Assembly (NCBI GenBank): GCA_938016505.1
Contig: CALLWN010000235.1
Coordinates: forward strand, 1-6,146
Source of the DNA: an uncultured Sphingomonadaceae bacterium
GTDB taxonomy: Bacteria; Pseudomonadota; Alphaproteobacteria; Sphingomonadales; Sphingomonadaceae
Direction of reading: 5' to 3'
DNA length: 6,146 bases
In this document: positions 1 to 5,847 of the stretch, piece by piece
How positions within the stretch are numbered: the first letter of the stretch is position 1
Layout of the letters: each line of letters opens with the position of its first letter
Translations under genes and position numbers: made by a program
Notes under the pieces: model-generated
Seen by the model: only the letters and a program-made list of their open reading frames with translations
Database searches by the model: none
What the model was told of the DNA's origin: nothing

Positions 1-296
1 ATCCCGCGGCAGTAGCCGATGTGGTCGTGGATCAACCGCGCCAGATCCTCCATGCGCTCGGTGAGATCGTGCTCGAGCCGCTCGATCGACTCCTTGATCT
101 CGTTGATGTCGGCCCGCAGATCGTCTCGCTCGTCGCGCAACCGCTTCATCACGACGCCATGCTCCGCGCAAATGTCGCAGTTCCTGCGACGCTCCACGGG
201 CCGCCCGAGCGTCAAGAGCCCCATCTTGACCAGGACGACGACCGCCGACCCAATGGCTATCCCGCCGGCGACGAGTTGCTCGACCGTGAGTGTCAT
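1..296 (-). CDS. Membrane-anchored coiled-coil protein (N-terminal part, runs off window)
   Basis: This is a partial gene with 98 complete codons visible and no stop before base 1. The start is the ATG at 296-294, which overlaps the stop of the upstream Fn3-like gene by 4 bp (ATGA, 293-296). No clear Shine-Dalgarno precedes it, so coupled translation is likely. Residues 8-30 are hydrophobic (Val/Leu/Ile/Gly/Ala) and read as one membrane segment. A basic stretch (R32, R36-R38) and a CxxC pair (C40, C43) follow. From about residue 53 the chain is highly charged, with hydrophobics at 60, 64, 67, 71, 74, 78, 85 and 89, the 3/4 spacing of a coiled coil. The family is not recognised. Single N-terminal membrane helix plus long charged helix is the layout of inner-membrane spanins (Rz-like), but it also fits generic small phage membrane proteins. 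Its place after the tail genes, where lysis genes often lie, makes a lysis role possible but unproven. Confidence 0.75.
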   Translation of the reverse strand, partial: MTLTVEQLVAGGIAIGSAVVVLVKMGLLTLGRPVERRRNCDICAEHGVVMKRLRDERDDLRADINEIKESIERLEHDLTERMEDLARLIHDHIGYCRG

Positions 297-703
297 GGCG
301 CGAGCCGGATCCCGCCGGGGGCCGCGGGGACGACGAAGTAGACCGCGCCGAAGGGGAGGCCGTCCTTCGCCGCCGCCGGGTCGTCGCTGCAGGCGAGCGC
401 GCTGCGGATCGGCGTGCTCTCCCCCTGCGGGTAGCGGAGCGCCTGGGCGCACACGAAGTAGCGGCCCTCCTCCTGGAGGGTCGCCGTGGCCCGCGGGGCG
501 TCGACCTCGCCGCCCGCGGCGATCGGGACCGTCGCCCCCGCCGGCCGCAGGTAGAGCTGGTAGCGGATCGTGTCCGTGGGGGCGATCTTCTCGACCGGAT
601 CCCAGGCGACGGTGATCTGGTTCGCCGTGTGCCAGGTTTGGGCCAGGGCGGCGGCGGCGATGGCCGTCGCCGCAAGCGCGGCGAAAACTGCCGTGTGTCT
701 CAT
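293..703 (-). CDS. Secreted fibronectin type III-like small protein
   Basis: A 136-residue protein. The chosen start is ATG 703-701, because an AAGGAG site lies 8 bases upstream and a clean signal peptide begins there; a longer reading from 844 would add 47 residues that overlap the upstream gene in another frame and look non-coding. Residues 1-21 form a signal peptide: R2, then an Ala-rich hydrophobic core, ending in ALA before Q22, a typical signal peptidase I site. No lipobox cysteine is present. The mature part has Fn3-like features: a TVAW strand near 31-34, YQLYLRP near 48-54, GRYFVCAQA near 80-88, then a strand around 99-105. C85 and C105 could form a disulfide. Short exported Fn3-type proteins are found in phage and prophage tail regions, but their role is not settled. 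It lies 4 bp after the DUF2793 gene and overlaps the next gene by 4 bp. Presence of the gene is near certain; the fold assignment is moderate. Confidence 0.85.
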   Translation of the reverse strand: MRHTAVFAALAATAIAAAALAQTWHTANQITVAWDPVEKIAPTDTIRYQLYLRPAGATVPIAAGGEVDAPRATATLQEEGRYFVCAQALRYPQGESTPIRSALACSDDPAAAKDGLPFGAVYFVVPAAPGGIRLAP

Positions 704-707
704 GGCG

Positions 708-1040
708 TCAGCTCCTTGCCACCCAGGCGGTGCCGTTGTAGTCGTAGATCGTGTTCTCGTCCCACACCCAGGCGGACATCCCCTCGATGGGCGAGACCCG
801 GTACCAGGCGCCGCCGAACCAGAAGACGAGATCTTTCTCCGCAAACGACGCCCAGGCGCCGGTGTTCCCTCCGGGCCCGATGATGTACATGGCGTTCTCG
901 ACCGGGCTTGCGGGCGGCGCGGAGGCGATGTCGCGCGCGCCGGTGAGGTAGGAGGTGATGTAGCGGATCATCAGGTTCACGGAGGCGTATTTCGCGCTCT
1001 GCGAGTCGGTCAGTTCGGGGATCCCCCAGGCGTTGGCCAT
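708..1040 (-). CDS. DUF2793 family tail-associated protein
   Basis: A 110-residue protein that I assign to the DUF2793 family found in phage and prophage tail loci. Visible family features: an N-terminal LTDSQSAKYASVN helix (10-22), the PPASP turn at 42-46 followed by a YIIGPGG strand (52-58), TGAWASF (60-66), FGGAWYRVSP (75-84), then W91/W93 and a closing YDYNGTAWV (99-107). The family is short and Trp-rich; it usually occurs alone or as a domain of larger tail-fibre or tip proteins, but its biochemical role is unknown. The start ATG 1040-1038 is chosen because a perfect AAGGAGG lies 5 bases upstream and the family N-terminus begins there; the frame is open to 1175 but the extra 45 residues look like a shadow of the tail gene. 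It sits 10 bp downstream of the tip protein gene, consistent with a tail-tip or adhesin role (inference). Confidence 0.88.
   Translation of the reverse strand: MANAWGIPELTDSQSAKYASVNLMIRYITSYLTGARDIASAPPASPVENAMYIIGPGGNTGAWASFAEKDLVFWFGGAWYRVSPIEGMSAWVWDENTIYDYNGTAWVARS
712..717 (-). promoter_or_regulatory. Shine-Dalgarno site deciding the start of the Fn3-like gene
   Basis: The minus strand reads AAGGAG here, 8 bases before ATG 703-701. It lies inside the last codons of the DUF2793 gene. It selects the start that yields a signal peptide and argues against the longer reading frame from 844. Confidence 0.8.
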
Positions 1041-1045
1041 CGGTT

Positions 1046-1052
1046 CCTCCTT
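1046..1052 (-). promoter_or_regulatory. Strong Shine-Dalgarno site of the DUF2793 gene
   Basis: The minus strand reads AAGGAGG, 5 bases before ATG 1040-1038. Its two A residues are also the last two bases of the TAA stop of the preceding tail-tip gene, so a ribosome terminating there would sit on this site. It decides the start over upstream in-frame possibilities. Confidence 0.85.
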
Positions 1053-2712
1053 ACGGGACGGTCGCGCGGCGGACGACGCCGCGGCCCACGACCCTGCTGA
1101 TCTGGTAGATGTCGAACACGGTCTGCCCCGCGGGATATCCGTCCGCGCTCCTCTGGGCGGCGGTGTACTCGACATGCGGGCTGTCGGTGCGGATCGTGCG
1201 GAGCACCGCGCCGCTCGTCGGGTGGACCACGTCCACCTCGTAGGTCTCGGAGAGCTCGCTCAGGGGCACATCGCCCCCGTCCGGGAAATCGGGCTGGGCG
1301 AACTCGTAGCGGTCGCCGCGGCGGAAGAACAGATGCAGGTCTCCATCCTCGTCGACCGCGGCGAAGGGCCCTTGGACGGGATAGGGCCGGATGGCGCGGT
1401 CTCCGGTGGCGGAGAGCACGGGGGGCCCGACGCGGCCCGAGCGGCTGCGGCCGCGGTAGCGGTGGACCGCGCCGATCGCCTCGAGGGCGGCGCCGGCGAA
1501 GGAGATGCCGGACATCCCGGAGAGCAGCACGAACTTCTCCTGGGTTCCGTGCGCGGCGACCTGGGATTGCGTCCCGTAGAGCCCGCGCAGCAGCCCCGAG
1601 ATCGTGTAGGTGTATCCGGAGACGAGGGCGGCGGTCTGGAACTGCAAAATCTCCCAGCCGCCCGCGGCCGAGCCGACGGCGGCGAGATTCGCGCCGTTCC
1701 AGAGCTGGGCGTCGCTGACCGAGGAGAGCGTCCCCCGCGACTCGGAGAGATCGACCGTGAGCGTGTTGGCCTGGTCGAGGATCCCGACATCGCCTGCGCC
1801 CAGCGTCCCGGAGCACGTCCCGACGACGGCCCGCCGGGCCTCGCTCTGGGCCACGGCCTGATAGGTCTGCCCGCCGTCGACCGAGCGCTCCACGATGCCG
1901 CCGGAGAAGTTTTCGGCGCCGCTGTAGATGGCGACGTAGAGTCCGGCCTGGCCGGTGTCTTCGTCGAGCGGCGGCAGATCGAGCAGGAGGAATTCGGGGA
2001 CGACCAGGTCGGCGGCGAGGTCGGGCGGGGTGAAGGCCAGGCCGTCGGCCGCCGCGGCGCTCTGGTAGACCCCGGACTCCTCGGACTCGCAGGAGATCTC
2101 GAGCACGCCCAGCCGGTCGCGGATCTCGATCACGCGCATCTGCTTGCCCAGGACCGTGATCACGTCCGCGGGGGCGATGCCGATGTGTTTGCGGGAGACG
2201 GAGAAGCGATAGCGGTGGCGCTCGGTCCACAGCCGCTTGAGCAGGATCTCCGCCTGGCGCTTGGCGTGCTCGTCGGTCATCACCACGCCGAGCTGCGCGC
2301 TGCGGATGACGGGGGGGGCCTTGTCGGTGCGCACGGCGCGCTGGACGGCGATCTCGTAGTCGCGGGCCTTGCTCTCGTAGGCGACGGTCAGCTGGGTCGG
2401 GATCTCGATGTCCTGGGTGCGCACCTCGACGGCCAGGTCCGGCGGGGGCTCTTCGGCGCGGCGGGCGCGCAGGTCCTCCGGGCCCAGGCTGCGCGAGGAG
2501 GACGCCCCGCGCTTGCGGAAGACAAGCTTCCAGTCGACTTCCGCGGCGTCGAAATTGAAGGCCGCCATCAGCGGCTCGAGCGCCGTCTTGGCGGGCATCT
2601 GCCGCGGGATCTGGTAGCCCACCACCTCGTCCGTGAGCTCGGAGACGTCGATCGCCTCCGGCGGCAGGCCGGCGCGCAGGCAGATGTCCTTGACGATCTC
2701 CCCTAGGTTCAT
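1051..2712 (-). CDS. Central tail-tip protein, C-terminal part (GTA gp15/J-like, Phage-tail_3 region)
   Basis: A 553-residue protein. Residues 1-69 (MNLGEIVKDICLRAG, then DVSELTDEVVGY and ALEPLMAAFNFDA) match the domain that lies internally in single-chain GTA gp15-like and siphophage tip proteins. Residues about 100-260, including VVMTDEHAKRQAEILLKRLW (143-162) and HIGIAPADVITV (176-187), fit the Phage-tail_3 (PF13550) type. Residues 352-397, with ISGLLRGLYGTQSQ (371-384) and KFVLLSG (393-399), fit the Rcc01698-like C-terminal type. The last 120 residues are Fn3-like, ending in ISRVVGRGVVRRATVP. In lambda and RcGTA the comparable protein forms the central tip that contacts the host. No GTA TIM-barrel is present. 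The ATG 2712-2710 overlaps the preceding stop by 4 bp; GAGGG abuts the ATG and is too close to act as a normal ribosome site, so translation probably depends on coupling. The family call is strong; the exact boundary of each domain is approximate. Confidence 0.92.
   Translation of the reverse strand: MNLGEIVKDICLRAGLPPEAIDVSELTDEVVGYQIPRQMPAKTALEPLMAAFNFDAAEVDWKLVFRKRGASSSRSLGPEDLRARRAEEPPPDLAVEVRTQDIEIPTQLTVAYESKARDYEIAVQRAVRTDKAPPVIRSAQLGVVMTDEHAKRQAEILLKRLWTERHRYRFSVSRKHIGIAPADVITVLGKQMRVIEIRDRLGVLEISCESEESGVYQSAAAADGLAFTPPDLAADLVVPEFLLLDLPPLDEDTGQAGLYVAIYSGAENFSGGIVERSVDGGQTYQAVAQSEARRAVVGTCSGTLGAGDVGILDQANTLTVDLSESRGTLSSVSDAQLWNGANLAAVGSAAGGWEILQFQTAALVSGYTYTISGLLRGLYGTQSQVAAHGTQEKFVLLSGMSGISFAGAALEAIGAVHRYRGRSRSGRVGPPVLSATGDRAIRPYPVQGPFAAVDEDGDLHLFFRRGDRYEFAQPDFPDGGDVPLSELSETYEVDVVHPTSGAVLRTIRTDSPHVEYTAAQRSADGYPAGQTVFDIYQISRVVGRGVVRRATVP
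2709..2712 (-). other. ATGA stop-start overlap between the two tail-tip genes
   Basis: The TGA stop of the upstream tip gene (2711-2709) and the ATG of the downstream one (2712-2710) share bases. The downstream frame has its own TGA at 2718-2716, only one codon before the ATG, so the second product cannot start further upstream. The layout fits termination-reinitiation. A -1 slip on the GGA codon just before the stop (tRNA-Gly re-pairing to GGG) would instead join the two proteins, but no canonical slippery heptamer is visible. Confidence 0.85.
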
Positions 2713-4328
2713 CCCTCAAACCCCGTCGTCATCCATAGCCCGTCGTTCAGCGTGAAGCTGTGCGCGGGGGAAACCTCGCGATAGCAGCGCTGCGGCACCT
2801 GCAGGATCTTTCTTTTCCACGAGGTGCCCGCAATGCCTCCGGCGTCGTGCTCGAGAAGATCGGACAGGGTGAACTTGTAATGGCCCGCGCCCGATGGGTG
2901 CATGGCCCAGATGCAGTTGCCCTGGATGTGGGTGCCGATCACATATAGGTTGCAGCTCGTCGGATAGGGGGAGGAGACCGCCGTGTCGTGCGACACCGGC
3001 CCGATCATGTAGCAATCCCCGATCGGCCACACGCGGCCTCCGGTCAGATAGCTGCGGTACAGGAAGACGTAGTCGTAGGTCTGGTAATAGAGGAGGTATG
3101 AATTCCGGTAGAGGACCAGCACCGAGTCGTCGTCCAGGATCTGCATGATTCTGCCCCCCGCGCCATACGGATAGGCCTGCGGGTACCCGAGGCCGGGCTC
3201 GTACTGGTCGCCCCAGGAGCCCTTGAGGGTCCCGTCCGCCGAATAGACGTAGAACACGGGGCGGTTGCAGGTGCCGCCGTCGTAGCTTTCGCGGCGCGAA
3301 AAAATGATGTCCCCGCTCTTTGTGTGGCAGCAGATCGAGTAGTGGCCGCACCCCTGCGGGTCCGCCGGGAAATCGATGTACCCCTTGACGGTTGCGGAGA
3401 GCCCGTCGAACACGTAGGCGCGCGCATAGGTGGTCCCGGACGAGGTCCTGGTCGCAAGCCGCAGCAGATCCCCGGTGGGGGTCGTGGCGACGTTGTTCTG
3501 CAGGGTCCAGGAGCCGTCGAAGGGGTGGCTGAACTGGATGGTTTGCACCGCTGTCCCGCTCAGCCCCCGGAACCGGTAGAGTTTGAGGTCGGTGTAGCGG
3601 TGGCACAGCAGGTTTCCGTAGGGGATGTCGTCGATTTCGATTTCCACCTGCGGCACGCCGCCGAACTCCCCGACGGGGAAATCCCGGAAAACGATATAGC
3701 AGACGCCGCGGTAGGCCGGCGTCTCTCCGGCCCCCAGGATCGCGGCGATGGACGCATCCGGCCCCTGGAGGCGGGAGCCGAAGTGGACGGAGAAATAGAC
3801 CTGGGAGCGCGCGAGCGAGGTCTGCCAATTGACGTAGGCGAGGCTCCAGTCGCCTACCGGGTACTGTGGGGAGTTCGGCGTGCGGTAGTCGGCGAAGACC
3901 TTGCCGTTGATCCAGATCCTGGCGATCCCCGGGATTTCCCCCTCGCAGAAGGCGACGGCGAAGGTGGCGGTGTAGAGCCGCGTGTAGTCGCGCACCCGCT
4001 GCCCGTTGACGCGGTACTTGTAGACGGAGAGCGTCTCCCGGACCTCGCTCATGTAGATGATGTTTCCGGCGAGCCGGGCCGCGCCGTAAACGATCGGGAC
4101 GGCGGCGCCGTAGGTGCTGATCTGTTGCCGGTTTTCGCGCGGCTGCGGCGGCGGGATGCGGTTGGAGCGCTGCTGCTCCGGAAAGAGCGCCATGCCGGCG
4201 ATCCCGCCCAGCGCGCCGCCCAGCGCGATCCCAAGCCACGTCCCCGCTCCGGGATAGAGCAGCGAGCCGACGACGCCGCCCAGGACCATCCCCGCCAGAG
4301 ACCCCAGGCTGCCGAGGGAGAATCCCAT
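2709..4328 (-). CDS. Central tail-tip protein, N-terminal part, with a propeller-like C-terminal domain
   Basis: A 539-residue protein. Residues 4-49 form two Gly/Ala/Leu-rich hydrophobic segments (glycine-zipper-like), usual at the N-terminus of this phage tail family. Residues 68-232 match the N-terminal domain of J-like/GTA gp15-like tip proteins: QQISTYGAAVPIVYGAARLA (68-87), FAVAFCEGEIPGIARIWING (123-142), TPAYRGVCYIVFRDFPVGEF (203-222) and PQVEIEI (226-232). From about 240 to 539 the sequence no longer looks like that family. It shows repeated beta-strand-rich units with turns such as TKSGDIIFSRR, YSADGTLKGSWG and LDDDSVLVLY, suggesting an irregular beta-propeller, rich in Tyr and with eight Cys between 327 and 515. 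GAGG 8 bases upstream supports ATG 4328-4326, 3 bp after the hub gene. The product ends where homologues continue into the domain that starts the next gene. It probably pairs with that product to form one tail tip; the propeller may bind host surface structures (inference). Confidence 0.9.
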   Translation of the reverse strand: MGFSLGSLGSLAGMVLGGVVGSLLYPGAGTWLGIALGGALGGIAGMALFPEQQRSNRIPPPQPRENRQQISTYGAAVPIVYGAARLAGNIIYMSEVRETLSVYKYRVNGQRVRDYTRLYTATFAVAFCEGEIPGIARIWINGKVFADYRTPNSPQYPVGDWSLAYVNWQTSLARSQVYFSVHFGSRLQGPDASIAAILGAGETPAYRGVCYIVFRDFPVGEFGGVPQVEIEIDDIPYGNLLCHRYTDLKLYRFRGLSGTAVQTIQFSHPFDGSWTLQNNVATTPTGDLLRLATRTSSGTTYARAYVFDGLSATVKGYIDFPADPQGCGHYSICCHTKSGDIIFSRRESYDGGTCNRPVFYVYSADGTLKGSWGDQYEPGLGYPQAYPYGAGGRIMQILDDDSVLVLYRNSYLLYYQTYDYVFLYRSYLTGGRVWPIGDCYMIGPVSHDTAVSSPYPTSCNLYVIGTHIQGNCIWAMHPSGAGHYKFTLSDLLEHDAGGIAGTSWKRKILQVPQRCYREVSPAHSFTLNDGLWMTTGFEG

Positions 4329-4331
4329 GGG

Positions 4332-5201
4332 TTACGCCTCGGTCCATTTGACGTTTCCCGGGATGTAGACGGCCCGATCCATCCCGGGGATGTGGGGGAA
4401 GCCGCGGAAGTTGTCCTTGTTGGCGAACCTGGATTTGCAGGTCTCCCAGCGGCGGTCGCAGCCGGCGGTGAGGCTCACCGTGTCGCCCGCGGCGAAGGCG
4501 AACGGCATCGGCTCCAGCAGCGTCACCTGATTGGTGGCCGCGGCGTAGCGTTCGATCTGCAGGGTCATCCCGGAGCAGGCTCCCGAGGTGAACCGGCATT
4601 GGCCGTAGGCGTAGTATCCGTCCGCCTTGTTTGCGGCGGCGCCGGAGACGACGAACTGCTTGCGGCTGGAGGCGGAGGAGACCGTGCCGCTGTGGGTGTG
4701 GGCGGCGAGATCGACCGTGCAGCGCCGGTCTCCCAGGGTCGCATCGCACTCCGGCGCGTAGATTCTCCCGGTGGTCGCCGCAAGCTGCTGGGCGAGCGAG
4801 CGGAACTCGATCCTGGCCTGGTTGTCGCGGATCTCGACCTCGCCCAGCCGGCCGTAGGACAGCCGGACGATGCCCTGGCCGGGGTTTTCCCAGTTGAGAA
4901 AAAAAGTCCACACCTCGGCGGCGTCGAAGAGCCCGGAGCGGAGCATCGCGTCGAGACCCGATTCGGCCGGGTAGGCGAGCGCGAGTTCGGCGGTGTGGGC
5001 CGAGAGGTCCGTGCCCTGGCGCCAGTCGCCGGGCTGTCCCGGGGCCGGGGCGTAGGTGCGGCCCTCGTAGGTGATCTCGCGGTCGTGGTCCGTGTGGCAG
5101 AATTCGGTTCCGTCGCGGCGGCGGATGCGCCAGCAGAGGGCGAGGCTGGTGACCTCGCCGTCGAGATGCTCCTGCAGGGCGGCGGGGATGCTCCGCGGCA
5201 T
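4332..5201 (-). CDS. DUF2163/TIGR02218 tail hub protein (lambda gpL-type iron-sulfur protein)
   Basis: A 289-residue protein of the DUF2163 / phage BR0599 family, the hub protein equivalent to RcGTA gp13 and, in its C-terminal domain, to lambda gpL. The N-terminal domain shows the family start (PRSIPAALQEHL), CWRIRRRDG (23-31), and HTDHDREITYEGRTY (36-50). The C-terminal domain has ECDATLGDRRC (151-161), FTSGACSGM (204-212), and the family signature GCDRRWETCKSRF then NFRGFPHIPG (247-273). Cysteines 152/161 and 248/255 are spaced C-x8-C and C-x6-C, as in the cluster-binding cysteines of lambda gpL, so a [4Fe-4S]-type cluster is expected. The protein would sit in the tail hub between the distal ring and the central tip. 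GGAG 9 bases upstream supports ATG 5201-5199, one base after the preceding stop. Length is normal for the family. In relatives an NlpC/P60 peptidase gene comes next; here the tip gene follows after 3 bp. Confidence 0.95.
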   Translation of the reverse strand: MPRSIPAALQEHLDGEVTSLALCWRIRRRDGTEFCHTDHDREITYEGRTYAPAPGQPGDWRQGTDLSAHTAELALAYPAESGLDAMLRSGLFDAAEVWTFFLNWENPGQGIVRLSYGRLGEVEIRDNQARIEFRSLAQQLAATTGRIYAPECDATLGDRRCTVDLAAHTHSGTVSSASSRKQFVVSGAAANKADGYYAYGQCRFTSGACSGMTLQIERYAAATNQVTLLEPMPFAFAAGDTVSLTAGCDRRWETCKSRFANKDNFRGFPHIPGMDRAVYIPGNVKWTEA

Positions 5202-5202
5202 G

Positions 5203-5847
5203 TCAGCTGTCTCCGTATTTGAGCTCGATCAGCGGCACCTGGGCCGCGCCGGTGCGGTAATCCTCGATGTTGATCGCGAGCCGGTCGGTGTCGAAGCGCA
5301 CCGGCACGTCGAACTCGAATCCCGCGGTGACGGCGGCGCCGGCCGCGGGCGCCGTGGTGAAGGTGACCACGCCGGTGGTCGCATCCACGGTGTAGTCGGC
5401 CCCGGAGGTCTGCTCGACGCCGTTCAGCGCGACGCGCACCGTTCCCGGGACGGGCTTGAGGATTTTGCGGCTGCGGCTGTAGGATCCGGCGCGGTAGGCC
5501 TTGAACAGCTGGAACTGCCTTTTTGCGCCGTCTCCCGTTCCGATCCCGCAGTCGGTCGCGGCGGGGGTCTGCGCGGCGGGGCAGGACTTATAGTCGAGCC
5601 AGTCCTTGTAGCGGAAGCCGATGGCGCGGCCGGAGACCACGTGGAAAAAGGCGAGCAGGGCCTCCAGCCGCTCGAGACTCGTCACGCCGTAGGCCACGTC
5701 GTACTCGTGCCGCGGGTAGGCCCAGTGGCGGTTTCGCGCCTCGGCCCCGGAGGCGGACTCGACCACGGTGGTGCGCCATGCCGGGCCGCCGCGGCTGCCG
5801 TAGGAGATGTCTTCGGGGAAGCGCGGAGACTCGATGAACGTGGTCAT
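5203..5847 (-). CDS. DUF2460/TIGR02217 distal tail protein
   Basis: A 214-residue protein of the DUF2460 family (RcGTA gp12-like distal tail protein), which forms the ring joining the tail tube to the hub. Family features: FIESPRFPEDISYGSRGGP (4-22), a conserved LEALLAFFHVVSGRAIGFRY segment (60-79) followed by KDWLDYKS, a lysine/arginine-rich middle (KRQFQLFKAY and SRSRKILKPVPGTV), then a beta-rich VRVALNGVEQ / DYTVDATTGVVTFTTAP region and the terminal FEFDVPVRFDTDRL signature. The length is usual for the family. GGAGG at 5857-5853, 5 bases before ATG 5847-5845, supports the start, and the ATG overlaps the tape-measure stop by 4 bp. It is followed after one base by the DUF2163 gene, the standard pairing in GTAs and related siphophages. 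Confidence 0.95.
   Translation of the reverse strand: MTTFIESPRFPEDISYGSRGGPAWRTTVVESASGAEARNRHWAYPRHEYDVAYGVTSLERLEALLAFFHVVSGRAIGFRYKDWLDYKSCPAAQTPAATDCGIGTGDGAKRQFQLFKAYRAGSYSRSRKILKPVPGTVRVALNGVEQTSGADYTVDATTGVVTFTTAPAAGAAVTAGFEFDVPVRFDTDRLAINIEDYRTGAAQVPLIELKYGDS

Noticed and set aside
21..341. Plus-strand 106-codon frame near the window start
   Set aside because: It is the complement of the coiled-coil gene and the end of the Fn3-like gene, has no ribosome site and no recognisable domain.
704..844. Longer start for the Fn3-like gene at 844
   Set aside because: It would overlap the DUF2793 gene by 137 bases, adds a Ser/Thr/Pro/Arg-rich segment, and would bury the signal peptide. The AAGGAG site points to 703.
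1033..2706. A long open frame on the plus strand (557 codons), antisense to the tail-tip gene
   Set aside because: GC-rich coding DNA leaves antisense frames open. The translation is low-complexity (Gly/Ala/Asp/Arg) with no family feature, while the minus strand carries a recognised protein.
1010..2719. A 569-codon minus-strand frame over the downstream tip gene
   Set aside because: Arg/Pro-rich shadow. The 2712-1051 frame has the recognised tail domains over the same bases.
2709..2730. Programmed -1 frameshift signal joining the two tip genes
   Set aside because: No X-XXY-YYZ heptamer in the right frame and no obvious downstream hairpin. Kept only as an alternative to reinitiation in the split-gene finding.
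3045..3107. Tyrosine-rich segment as a diversity-generating retroelement variable region
   Set aside because: No template repeat or reverse transcriptase is in the window, and the segment lies mid-protein and not in a C-terminal lectin fold. Not supported.
2716..4911. A 731-codon minus-strand frame overlapping the hub and upstream tip genes
   Set aside because: It is Arg/Pro/Gly-rich without any domain and lies in a shifted frame over genes with clear family motifs.
3324..5222. A 632-codon open frame on the plus strand across hub and tip genes
   Set aside because: It spans the boundary of two well-recognised minus-strand genes and shows only composition-biased sequence; a shadow frame.
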